Origin: Pectobacterium aroidearum
GTDB taxonomy: Bacteria; Pseudomonadota; Gammaproteobacteria; Enterobacterales; Enterobacteriaceae
Reading direction: 5' to 3'
DNA: 64,000 nt
Assembly (NCBI RefSeq): GCF_015689195.1
Contig: NZ_CP065044.1
Location: forward strand, 310,001-374,000
In this document: positions 52,860 through 61,019 of the stretch, piece after piece
How positions within the stretch are numbered: position 1 is the stretch's first letter
Layout of the letters: the number at the start of each line of letters is the position of its first letter
The notes under the pieces: model-generated
The model's input: only the letters and a program-made list of their open reading frames with translations
What the model was told of the DNA's origin: nothing
Databases searched by the model: none
Translations under genes and position numbers: made by a program

Positions 52860-53855
52860 ATGAAGAAGAAAAGACCCGTTCTCCAGGACGTTGCTGACCG
52901 CGTTGGGATTACCAAAATGACGGTAAGCCGCTATTTGCGTAACCCTGCGCAGGTGTCAGCCGCGTTGCAGGAAAAGATCGCTATTGCATTGGATGAGCTG
53001 GGCTATATTCCCAATCTCGCGCCGAATATGCTCGCCAGCTCCACCAGCCGGGCGATTGGGGTGCTGCTGCCGTCATTAACCAATCAGGTTTTTGCCGAGG
53101 TATTACGCGGTATTGAGCGCACGGCGGAAGCGCACGGTTACCAGACCATGTTGGCGCACTATGGCTATCATCCTGACAAAGAAGAACAGCGCCTGACCTC
53201 ACTGCTGTCGTATCACATCGATGGGCTTATTCTGGCCGAACGCACCCACACGCCGCGAACGCGCCAGATGCTGGACGTCGCCGGCATTCCGGTCGTGGAG
53301 CTGATGGATTCCGTCTCGCCCTGTCTGGATATGGCCGTTGGGTTTGATAACGTCGAAGCCGCCCGTCAGATGACGCTGCGTATGGTTGCGCTGGGGCATC
53401 GTCATATTGTCTATCTCGGGGCGCGGCAGGATGAGCGTACGATTATGCGCTGTCGAGGCTACGAGCAAGCGATGTGGGAAAGCGATCTCAAAAGTTACTG
53501 CGTGATGAGTGAGCGGGCGTCTTCCTATTCGCTCGGTGGTGAGCTGCTGCGGCAGACACAGGCGGAATACCCGCAGGTCGATAGCGTATTTTGTACCAAC
53601 GACGACTTAGCCGTCGGCGCGATGTTTGAATGCCAGCGCCAGGGATTGCGCGTGCCGGAAGATATCGGTGTAGCGGGTTTCCACGGGCACGATATTGGTC
53701 AGGCGATGGTGCCTAAGCTGGCGAGCGTACTGACGCCGCGTGAGCACATGGGGCGTGTCGGCACCGAGCGTTTGCTGGCTCGTCTGCGGGGCGAGCCAGT
53801 TGCTCAGGGCATGGTCGATGTCGGTTTTACCGTGCTGGACGGTGAAAGCCTTTAA
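52860..53855 (+). CDS. gntR: Gluconate utilisation repressor GntR
   Basis: LacI-family repressor of gluconate genes, released by gluconate. The 331-residue protein begins MKKKRPVLQDVADRVGITKM, with the LacI-type helix-turn-helix ITKMTVSRYLRNP, and the ligand-binding domain follows (SRAIGVLLPSLTNQVFAEVL and VFCTNDDLAVGAMFECQR). It aligns closely with E. coli GntR. Two adjacent ATG codons occur at 52857 and 52860; the second matches the family. Its sites are predicted between gntK and the permease gene (54437-54466). The stop faces gntK, 9 bases away. Confidence 0.96.
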   Translation: MKKKRPVLQDVADRVGITKMTVSRYLRNPAQVSAALQEKIAIALDELGYIPNLAPNMLASSTSRAIGVLLPSLTNQVFAEVLRGIERTAEAHGYQTMLAHYGYHPDKEEQRLTSLLSYHIDGLILAERTHTPRTRQMLDVAGIPVVELMDSVSPCLDMAVGFDNVEAARQMTLRMVALGHRHIVYLGARQDERTIMRCRGYEQAMWESDLKSYCVMSERASSYSLGGELLRQTQAEYPQVDSVFCTNDDLAVGAMFECQRQGLRVPEDIGVAGFHGHDIGQAMVPKLASVLTPREHMGRVGTERLLARLRGEPVAQGMVDVGFTVLDGESL

Positions 53856-53864
53856 ACCGCTGCG

Positions 53865-54377
53865 TTAGCCTGCTGCACGCAGTGCCTCAACGCAGCGCTG
53901 TACGACTTCTTCCCGGGTGCCGTCAATATCGACCTTCAGGACATCCGGTTCATCGCTGCCCGGTTCTTCCAGCGCATCGAACTGACTTTTCAGCAGATCC
54001 GTTGGCATGAAGTGGCCTGCTCTGGCTTTGTGACGCTCGAGCACTAGCTCAAAGCTGCCTTTCAAATAGATAAACACCATCTTTTCGTTCCCTTCGCGCA
54101 GGCGGTCGCGGTAACGCTTTTTCAGCGCGGAACAGACGATGATGCCGGTCTCGTTTTTGTGTGCCAGGCTGTAGGCGACATCGCTAAGCCGCTCCAGCCA
54201 CGGTGCACGGTCGTCATCGTTCAGTGGCGTGCCGCTGGCCATTTTCTGGATATTCGCGCGCGGATGCAGATCGTCGCCATCAATAAATTTTGCCTGAATG
54301 GCGCGGCCAAGTTCAGCGCCAACTGAGGATTTTCCACTGCCTGATACGCCCATCAGAATAATGCTTCGACCTGACAT
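53865..54377 (-). CDS. gntK: Thermoresistant gluconokinase
   Basis: Phosphorylates gluconate to 6-phosphogluconate, feeding the pentose-phosphate and Entner-Doudoroff routes. The 170-residue protein has a P-loop IILMGVSGSGKSSVGAELGR (Walker A GVSGSGKSS), then DGDDLHPRANIQKMASGTPL and CSALKKRYRDRLR. In E. coli gntK follows gntR on the same strand; here it is inverted, converging with gntR and diverging from the permease. That layout puts its promoter in the shared region with two GntR operators and a CRP site. Confidence 0.95.
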   Translation of the reverse strand: MSGRSIILMGVSGSGKSSVGAELGRAIQAKFIDGDDLHPRANIQKMASGTPLNDDDRAPWLERLSDVAYSLAHKNETGIIVCSALKKRYRDRLREGNEKMVFIYLKGSFELVLERHKARAGHFMPTDLLKSQFDALEEPGSDEPDVLKVDIDGTREEVVQRCVEALRAAG

Positions 54378-54436
54378 AATTTGATCTCTATCTCAAACTG
54401 TAAATTAAATGATACTTAATGGTTCCAGACTTTAAC

Positions 54437-54466
54437 ATGTTACCCGTATCATGTTACCGGTATCAA
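54437..54466. promoter_or_regulatory. Two overlapping GntR operators
   Basis: ATGTTACCCGTATCAT (54437-54452) and ATGTTACCGGTATCAA (54451-54466) match the GntR operator consensus (ATGTTACCGGTAACAT). They overlap by two bases, giving a 14-base centre-to-centre distance. They lie midway between gntK and the gluconate permease, so one repressor should control both genes. Confidence 0.85.
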
Positions 54467-54473
54467 ATGACGA

Positions 54474-54489
54474 TGTGATACACCTCACA
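54474..54489 (+). promoter_or_regulatory. CRP-cAMP site before the gluconate permease
   Basis: TGTGATACACCTCACA has both perfect half-sites of the CRP consensus TGTGA-N6-TCACA. It adjoins the GntR operators and lies 47 bases from the permease start. Confidence 0.8.
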
Positions 54490-54535
54490 AACAATCAGCC
54501 AATTCTGGCCCGGTGTCTAAGAGAGATGATTAACG

Positions 54536-55912
54536 ATGACAGAAATAACATCCGCCTATAGCGCCAGTGTGCTATTAACCATCGCCGCAGGCGCAGTCGC
54601 ACTGTTACTGGTGTTGATTATGCGCTTTAAAGTGCATGCTTTTCTGGCTTTGACACTGGTAAGTTTGGTCACTGCTCTGGTGACGAAAACTCCATACGAG
54701 AAGATTGTCCCCACGTTGCTCAGTGGCTTCGGTAGTACGCTGGCTTCTGTTGCTCTGCTGGTTGGTTTGGGAGCAATGATTGGCCGTTTGCTGGAAGTGA
54801 CCGGCGGCGCGAAGGTGTTGGCTGATACGCTGATCAACAAGTTCGGTGAACAGCGAGCACCCTTTGCGCTCGGTATTGCTTCACTGCTCTTTGGCTTCCC
54901 GATCTTCTTTGATGCGGGTTTGGTTGTCATGCTGCCGATTATTTTCAGCGTAGCAAAACGCTTTGGTGGTTCGACATTAAAATATGCCTTCCCCGCTGCG
55001 GGTGCTTTTGCTGCTATGCACGCGTTGGTGCCGCCACATCCCGGTCCGGTTGCGGCCAGTGAATTACTGGGTGCCAATATTGGCCTGTTAGTGATTATCG
55101 GTGGCCTTATTGCGTTACCCACCTGGTATTTCGGCGGTTATCTCTATGGGTTATACGCAGGTAAAAAATTCGATATCAAGCTGCCTTCAAGCTTCTTGTC
55201 TGCGGTTGAAACGGATACGAGCGTTAAGCCACCGCGTTTTTCCGTGGTGCTGAGTATCCTGCTGCTACCACTGGTGCTGATTTTTCTCGATACCGGGCTC
55301 AATACGTTAACGGTAATGGGTATTGTCAGCGGTGACAGTGGACTGGTGCAGTTCTTGCGTATGTTGGGTAAAACGCCGATTGCATTACTGATCACGGTGT
55401 TTTTTGCGTTGATGGTCTTTAGTGGTGATAAGAGCCGCTCACACCTTGAAAAAATCTGTGATGGGGCGCTAGGGCCGATTTGTTCGATTATCCTGGTAAC
55501 CGGCGCAGGCGGTATGTTCGGTGGTGTGCTGCGTGCCAGCGGGATTGGTAATGCTTTGGCTGGCGCACTGGCTGATACGGGGATGCCAGTGATTGTTGCT
55601 GCATTTGTCGTGTCTGCGGCACTGCGTGTGGCGCAGGGGTCGGCGACGGTGGCGCTGACGACGACGGCGGCGCTGATGGCACCCACCGTGGCAGCGACCA
55701 CGGGCTTAAGTCAGTTTGACCTGTGCTTTATTGTGGTAGCAATTGCGGGTGGGGCGACCGTGCTGTCGCATGTGAACGATTCTGGCTTCTGGCTGGTGAG
55801 TCGTTTCCTTGAGATGGATGAGAAAACGACCCTGAAAACCTGGACGGTAATGGAAACGTTGCTCGGGACTATCGCGTTCCTGATTGCGGTAATAGGCAGT
55901 ATTTTGCTTTGA
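54536..55912 (+). CDS. GntP-family gluconate permease
   Basis: Gluconate:H+ symporter of the GntP family, 458 residues with about 12-14 hydrophobic helices. Typical motifs are LLVGLGAMIGRLLEVTGGAK, FFDAGLVVMLPI, HALVPPHPGPVAASELLGAN (the PPHPGP loop) and LRVAQGSATVALTTTAALM, as well as HVNDSGFWL near the C-terminus. It takes the position of gntU in E. coli, but resembles the wider GntP/GntT group, so I leave the exact symbol open. Divergent from gntK with shared GntR/CRP control. Confidence 0.92.
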   Translation: MTEITSAYSASVLLTIAAGAVALLLVLIMRFKVHAFLALTLVSLVTALVTKTPYEKIVPTLLSGFGSTLASVALLVGLGAMIGRLLEVTGGAKVLADTLINKFGEQRAPFALGIASLLFGFPIFFDAGLVVMLPIIFSVAKRFGGSTLKYAFPAAGAFAAMHALVPPHPGPVAASELLGANIGLLVIIGGLIALPTWYFGGYLYGLYAGKKFDIKLPSSFLSAVETDTSVKPPRFSVVLSILLLPLVLIFLDTGLNTLTVMGIVSGDSGLVQFLRMLGKTPIALLITVFFALMVFSGDKSRSHLEKICDGALGPICSIILVTGAGGMFGGVLRASGIGNALAGALADTGMPVIVAAFVVSAALRVAQGSATVALTTTAALMAPTVAATTGLSQFDLCFIVVAIAGGATVLSHVNDSGFWLVSRFLEMDEKTTLKTWTVMETLLGTIAFLIAVIGSILL

Positions 55913-55974
55913 TGTTTTTAGCCTCCCCTCTTGCAAGGGAAGGTTTTGACATTAATCCGGCGTAAAAATTATGC

Positions 55975-56180
55975 AGCGGTGATCATGAGTACCGAGTGAG
56001 CGACAGGACGTCGCGAAAGCCAGTGCCGCGTATGGAACGCGTCACTGGCGGCCCGAAGGGTGATCATGAACGCCGATGGCACCGCGTAGCGGCATGATTT
56101 AGCCGGAAGCCTGGGTTCGCAGGGCGGCGGCGACTGAGCGCCCTGCGTCGGGCGCGTGCTACGGGGTAGCATGGAAATTG
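55975..56180. other. GC-rich highly structured intergenic region
   Basis: The 342-base gap between convergent gluconate permease and yhgN holds a cluster of strong inverted repeats. CCAGTGCCGCGT / ACGCGTCACTGG is 12 bp with one mismatch (56019-56050 area). GCAGGGCG / CGCCCTGC and GCGCCC / GGGCGC follow near 56118-56155. A direct repeat TGATCATGA occurs near 55979 and 56061. No reading frame here resembles a protein. It could be a repetitive element or a structured RNA. Confidence 0.6.
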
Positions 56181-56254
56181 CGATATTATCGCGCACGAAA
56201 CCGTGTCTTAGTTGGCATAAAAATGTGACTAAGACACAGGGGGAAACGATGCGG

Positions 56255-56848
56255 CTATAACTTCATATAAGCGCGCACGCCGTCGAGGAACATCTGCGTC
56301 GACAGCATCACCAGAATCAACCCCATCAATTTCTCCAGCGCGCTCACGCCTTTTTCACCCAGCAAACGTAAGAACACATCTGACATCAGCAGGATGATGA
56401 AGGAGATACTCCAGGCGATAAACAGCGCCAGCGTCAGATGAGGAAGCTGATTAGGATACTGGTGAGACAGCAGCATCAGTGCCGCAAGGATCGACGGTCC
56501 CGCCACCAGTGGAATCGCCATTGGCACCAGAAATGGTTCTTCACCGGCTGGCAGACCGCTGCTGTTGCCTTCTTGTGAAGGGAAAATCATACGAATCGCG
56601 ATAAGAAACAGCACGATACCGCCGGAAATGGAGACGGTTTCGGTACGCAGATTCAGGAACGCCAGAATACGCTCACCCGCGAACAGGAAAATCAGCATCA
56701 GCCCGAGGGCGATCAGCATTTCACGGATCAACACCACGCGTCGGCGTTTGGGATCGAGATGCTTGAGCACGGACATAAAAATCGGCAGGTTGCCGAGTGG
56801 ATCCATAATGAGCAACAGCAGCACCGTTGCGGAGATCATTTCTGTCAT
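56255..56848 (-). CDS. yhgN: MarC-family inner-membrane protein YhgN
   Basis: Six-helix inner-membrane protein of the MarC family, function unknown. The 197-residue sequence begins MTEMISATVLLLLIMDPLGN with the N-terminal motif MDPLGNLPIFMSVLK, and has MAIPLVAGPSILAALMLLSHQYP in the second half, matching the repeated pattern of the family. E. coli YhgN is also 197 residues and lies next to asd. It is divergent from asd across a 296-base region (56849-57144) in which I recognise no riboswitch or other element. Confidence 0.94.
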   Translation of the reverse strand: MTEMISATVLLLLIMDPLGNLPIFMSVLKHLDPKRRRVVLIREMLIALGLMLIFLFAGERILAFLNLRTETVSISGGIVLFLIAIRMIFPSQEGNSSGLPAGEEPFLVPMAIPLVAGPSILAALMLLSHQYPNQLPHLTLALFIAWSISFIILLMSDVFLRLLGEKGVSALEKLMGLILVMLSTQMFLDGVRAYMKL

Positions 56849-57144
56849 GTTGGTTTTTACTCCCGAAACCTTGTTTCCTGACCTGGGCCCTCTTTATGGG
56901 CTGCTCTACATTATTATCTTGCGCCAAGGCAATGATATTAGAATGACTGCTGAAAAATGCCGTGCTATCGAATAAATTCACTTGCGACTTTATGTACATT
57001 TTGTAAGGTTGAACGACACGATAATTTACAGGTTTACGACAGGACGCGCGCGACCTTTTCGGCAGCTCACTGAGTCAGTACTCACCAAGCGCTATCGACG
57101 TTAGCCAGAATTCTTTTTGTTACCCCCAAAGCAGGACAGTTACC

Positions 57145-58248
57145 ATGAAAAATGTTGGTTTTATTGGCTGGCGCGGTATGGTCGGCTCGGTTCTCATGCA
57201 GCGCATGGTGGAAGAACGCGACTTTGATGTGATTCACCCGGTATTCTTTTCAACGTCTCAGCACGGCGAAGCAGCTCCGGCGTTAGGTGGTCATCAAGGC
57301 GTGTTGCAGGATGCTTATAATATCGAAGCACTGCGCGCGCTGGACATCATCATTACCTGTCAGGGCGGCGATTATACCAATGAAGTCTACCCAAAGCTGC
57401 GTGAAAGTGGCTGGCAGGGTTATTGGATCGATGCCGCCTCCTCGCTGCGTATGAAAGATGACGCGATTATTATTCTGGATCCGGTTAACCACGGGGTGAT
57501 TCAGCAGGGTCTGGATAAAGGCATCAAAACCTTTGCCGGTGGTAACTGTACCGTTAGCCTGATGCTGATGTCATTGGGCGGTCTGTTTGCTAACAATCTG
57601 GTGGAGTGGGTTTCTGCCGCGACGTATCAGGCTGCTTCTGGCGGCGGGGCGCGTCACATGCGTGAACTGCTGACCCAAATGGGCGCGCTGCACGGTGAAG
57701 TGGCGAAAGAGCTACAGGATCCGGCGTCTGCGATTCTGGATATCGAACGTAAAGTGACAGCGCTGACCCGTAGCGGTTCGCTGCCAACCGATAACTTCGG
57801 TGTGCCGTTGGCGGGTAGCCTGATTCCGTGGATCGACAAACAGCTGGATAACGGCCAGAGCCGTGAAGAGTGGAAAGGTCAGGCGGAAACCAACAAGATT
57901 CTGGGCACCAGCAGCGTCATTCCTGTCGACGGTCTCTGCGTGCGCGTCGGCGCACTGCGCTGCCACAGCCAGGCGTTCACCATCAAACTGAAGAAAGACG
58001 TGGCGCTGCCGGAAATCGAACAACTGCTGGCAACTCACAACGACTGGGTGAAAGTGGTACCGAACGATCGCGACATCACCATGCGTGAACTGACGCCTGC
58101 TGCGGTAACCGGCACGCTCTCCACGCCAGTGGGTCGTCTGCGTAAGCTGAACATGGGGCCGGAATACCTGTCCGCCTTCACGGTCGGCGATCAGCTGCTG
58201 TGGGGAGCCGCTGAACCGCTGCGCCGTATGCTGCGCATCCTGCTGTAG
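57145..58248 (+). CDS. asd: Aspartate-semialdehyde dehydrogenase
   Basis: Reduces beta-aspartyl phosphate to aspartate semialdehyde with NADPH, the branch point for lysine, diaminopimelate, threonine and methionine. The 367-residue protein begins [21 protein letters not shown] with the NADP-binding glycine motif. The catalytic Cys is C135 in [13 protein letters not shown], and the substrate-binding [15 protein letters not shown] segment and [20 protein letters not shown] follow. Length equals E. coli Asd. It is followed by a 9-bp GC-rich hairpin at 58292-58317. Confidence 0.98.
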   Translation: MKNVGFIGWRGMVGSVLMQRMVEERDFDVIHPVFFSTSQHGEAAPALGGHQGVLQDAYNIEALRALDIIITCQGGDYTNEVYPKLRESGWQGYWIDAASSLRMKDDAIIILDPVNHGVIQQGLDKGIKTFAGGNCTVSLMLMSLGGLFANNLVEWVSAATYQAASGGGARHMRELLTQMGALHGEVAKELQDPASAILDIERKVTALTRSGSLPTDNFGVPLAGSLIPWIDKQLDNGQSREEWKGQAETNKILGTSSVIPVDGLCVRVGALRCHSQAFTIKLKKDVALPEIEQLLATHNDWVKVVPNDRDITMRELTPAAVTGTLSTPVGRLRKLNMGPEYLSAFTVGDQLLWGAAEPLRRMLRILL

Positions 58249-58291
58249 TTATCTTGATGTAGCTATCTTGCCATAGTTCTCCTGCTTCTCT

Positions 58292-58317
58292 GGCGCAACA
58301 TCGGTTGGTGTTGCGCC
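58292..58317 (+). terminator. Terminator candidate of asd
   Basis: GGCGCAACA / TGTTGCGCC is a perfect 9-bp stem with an 8-base loop, 44 bases after the asd stop. The following TGTTCCC is a weak U tract. A short direct repeat (TAGTTATCTTG, TAGCTATCTTG) lies just before it. Confidence 0.55.
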
Positions 58318-58353
58318 TGTTCCCTACTCAGATGACATCGAGAAAGTAAACGA

Positions 58354-58839
58354 ATGAGTACTGACAGTGAAAAGGATATCTCACGTGTATTAACATGGGA
58401 AAATCAGAAATTTGTTGTTACGACGAATAATGATCTACTGGATATTCATGCCATACATTGTTATTTAACGCGTTCAAGTTGGGCTGAAGGCATTGATATC
58501 GACACTGTTCAGGAATCTATCACTAACAGCCTTAATTTCGGTTTATTTACTGACGATAAGCAGATTGGATTCGCGCGTGTCGTGACGGATTTTGCGACTT
58601 TTGGTTATCTCTGTGATGTTTATGTGCTGGAAGAATATCAGCAGCAAAAGTTGGGAAGCTGGTTAATGGAATGCTGCCTTGACCATCCGGTACTTAAACG
58701 ACTGCGGCGTATTATGCTTGTGACATCCACAGCGCCATGGCTCTATGAAAAAGCAGGGTATTCTCCGGTTAACAAAGAAAACTATGTCTGGGCGATTACG
58801 CGTCCCGATATCTATCAATCGAAGATGTATCAGGCTTGA
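58354..58839 (+). CDS. GNAT-family N-acetyltransferase
   Basis: Cytoplasmic acetyltransferase of 161 residues. The GNAT core is visible: beta-strand IGFARVVTDFATFGYLCDVYV (motifs D and A entry), the acetyl-CoA-binding EEYQQQKLGSWLMECCLDHP (Q-x-x-x-L-G-x-W, a variant of Q/RxxGxG/A), and a C-terminal YEKAGYSPV motif B region. The closest group is the YjdJ/YhhY-type small acetyltransferases, but the substrate is not identifiable. It follows asd on the same strand, converges with btsS, and may have its own promoter. Confidence 0.82.
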   Translation: MSTDSEKDISRVLTWENQKFVVTTNNDLLDIHAIHCYLTRSSWAEGIDIDTVQESITNSLNFGLFTDDKQIGFARVVTDFATFGYLCDVYVLEEYQQQKLGSWLMECCLDHPVLKRLRRIMLVTSTAPWLYEKAGYSPVNKENYVWAITRPDIYQSKMYQA

Positions 58840-58930
58840 GTTTCCCGTCAGGCCGAGCGTGCTCTCCTGCTCTCAGGTAGTTTTCATTTGCCTGATCTTA
58901 TTCTGGCACCTGATCTGTTTATCCACCCCA

Positions 58931-60649
58931 TCACGCCACACTATCCATCTGTTCCAATGCCTTACGCGCTGAAATCAGCGGGACGCGCACTTCGACTCGG
59001 GTGAATTTATCCGCTTCGCTGACTACCGTGATGCCATAGCGGTTGCCGTATCGTGCTTTGATACGGCGGTCGACCAAATTCATGCCTAATCCATCGCCAC
59101 CGCTGCGGGGCTGATAGGTGCCCGCATTATCTTCTACTGACAGTTCCAGCGTGTTGGCGTGCAAGCGTCCGCTGATGTGGATGTGCCCACTTTCAATCAT
59201 CTGTGAGATACCGTGCTTAATCGCATTTTCGACAATCGGTTGCAGAGAAAATGCGGGTAATCGTGCTTCACGCAGCGCCTCCGGCAGCGAAATGTCTACC
59301 GTCAGGTGATCGGCAAAGCGCGCTTTTTCGATTTCGAGATAGGCGTTAACGTGCTCCAGCTCGTCATTGAGCGATACTTCATCGTTGCTGCGCTTGAGGT
59401 TTTTACGGAAAAACGTCGACAGAGACAGCACCAGTTGGCGAGCGTGATCGGGGTTGCGTCGTATCACGGCGGACAGCGTATTCAGCGCGTTGAACAGAAA
59501 ATGCGGGTTGACCTGCGCGTGCAGTAGCTTGATTTCCGATTGCGCCAGCAGCTGTTTCTGCTGTTCAAAACGACCTGTCAGAATCTGTGCGGAAAGCAGG
59601 TGGGCGATCCCTTCTCCCAGCGTACGGTTAATGCTGGAAAATAGCTTATTCTTGGGTTCATAAAGCTTGATTGTGCCGACAACTCGCTGATCTTCGCCAC
59701 GCAGCGGGATTACCAGCGTGGAACCGAGTTTGCAGTGTGATGACACCGAACAGGTATAGGACACCTCGTTACCGTCGGCGTACACCACCTGATTGTTGTC
59801 TATCGCCCGGCGTGTGTGTGATGACGTAATGGGCGCGCCGACGTTGTGGTGGTCGTCGCCCAGCCCGATAAACGCCAGCAGTTTATCGCGATCGGTAATC
59901 GCCACGGCACCGACACCCAGTTCTTCATACAAAATACGGGCAACGCGCATACTGTTTTGTGGGTTGAATCCCTGACGTAGCGCCCCTTCGGCGCGAGCGG
60001 CGATTTGCAGCGCCTTGGCGGAAAATGCAGAAGTGTATTTTTCAAAAATGGCGCGTCTGTCGAGCAGAATGCGCATAAACATGGCGGAACCGATGGTATT
60101 GGTGATCATCATCGGTAGCGCAATGTCCCTCACCAGCTCTGCGGCGTTATCAAATGGACGGGCGACCAGCAGAATAATCGCCATTTGCAAACATTCTGCA
60201 ACCAGTGCGGTCAGGCCGACGACGAGGGGCTGAAACAGGAGATCGATACGATTACGGCGTGCCAGATAGCGATGCAGTAACCCGCCGAGCAGGCCTTCGG
60301 CTATCGTCGACAGCATACAGGCCAGCGCGGTCATGCCCCCCATCGAATAGCGGTGTAATCCGCCCGTTAACCCGACGAGAAAGCCAACGGAAGGGCCGCC
60401 CAGCATGCCACCGAGCACGGCACCGGTCGCACGGGTATTGGCAATCGAATCGTCTATATGCAGACCGAAGTAGGTTCCCATAATGCAAAACACGGAAAAA
60501 ACCAGATAGCACACCAGCTTGTGCGGCAGGCGAATGGTGACCTGCATTAGCGGGATAAACAGCGGTGTCTTGCTGAGCAGATAGGCGATAACCAGATAAA
60601 CACACATCTGCTGTAACAGGGAAAGAATGAGATCAATCTGGCTAACCAT
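58931..60649 (-). CDS. btsS: LytS-type sensor histidine kinase BtsS (YehU)
   Basis: Inner-membrane sensor kinase; E. coli BtsS senses extracellular pyruvate with BtsR. The 572-residue protein has a 5TMR-LYT membrane domain (about residues 1-190) with LPHKLVCYLVFSVFCIMGTY and the loop FGLHIDDSIANTRATGAVLG. A GAF domain (about 230-340) with ITDRDKLLAFIGLGDDHH follows. The kinase domain has KLLHAQVNPHFLFNALNTLS with the phospho-histidine, and a C-terminal HATPase with GLGMNLVDRRI. The ATG at 60649 matches the E. coli start better than a TTG at 60679. E. coli has btsR adjacent; here none is adjacent, so the partner must lie elsewhere. Confidence 0.93.
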   Translation of the reverse strand: MVSQIDLILSLLQQMCVYLVIAYLLSKTPLFIPLMQVTIRLPHKLVCYLVFSVFCIMGTYFGLHIDDSIANTRATGAVLGGMLGGPSVGFLVGLTGGLHRYSMGGMTALACMLSTIAEGLLGGLLHRYLARRNRIDLLFQPLVVGLTALVAECLQMAIILLVARPFDNAAELVRDIALPMMITNTIGSAMFMRILLDRRAIFEKYTSAFSAKALQIAARAEGALRQGFNPQNSMRVARILYEELGVGAVAITDRDKLLAFIGLGDDHHNVGAPITSSHTRRAIDNNQVVYADGNEVSYTCSVSSHCKLGSTLVIPLRGEDQRVVGTIKLYEPKNKLFSSINRTLGEGIAHLLSAQILTGRFEQQKQLLAQSEIKLLHAQVNPHFLFNALNTLSAVIRRNPDHARQLVLSLSTFFRKNLKRSNDEVSLNDELEHVNAYLEIEKARFADHLTVDISLPEALREARLPAFSLQPIVENAIKHGISQMIESGHIHISGRLHANTLELSVEDNAGTYQPRSGGDGLGMNLVDRRIKARYGNRYGITVVSEADKFTRVEVRVPLISARKALEQMDSVA

Positions 60650-61019
60650 GGGCGGGGTCTCAACATACACAATCGCCAAATTGTACTGCTTTTTGCCAGC
60701 GGACGAATCGATCTTTAAACAAAAGATGCTAATTATCCCGTGTCATAACTTATTCATATAAATATAAACGGAAAAATTTGATCGGTTCTCGGTTATTTCT
60801 CCGTTCTTTGACTACGCTGAATTAGGGGGCGTGGTTCAAGAACTCTTTCATACTATTCATTATTTTTACACGTCGCCGTTATTCATTAGCAAGCTAATAA
60901 CCCGTTATTTTTATTGGATTTTTGTTAAAAATAGGTAACGGGAGAATATAAGCGCAGCGTAATGCGTTTTTATATTACTTATTTATTTAATTCAAATGGT
61001 TAATCAGAGGATGGATACC

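Noticed and set aside
55969-56196. 75-codon minus-strand frame in the structured block
   Set aside because: Composed of the inverted repeats; proline- and serine-rich random-looking translation without a ribosome site.
56849-57144. Lysine riboswitch before asd
   Set aside because: No conserved riboswitch core or terminator stem could be recognised, and E. coli asd has none.
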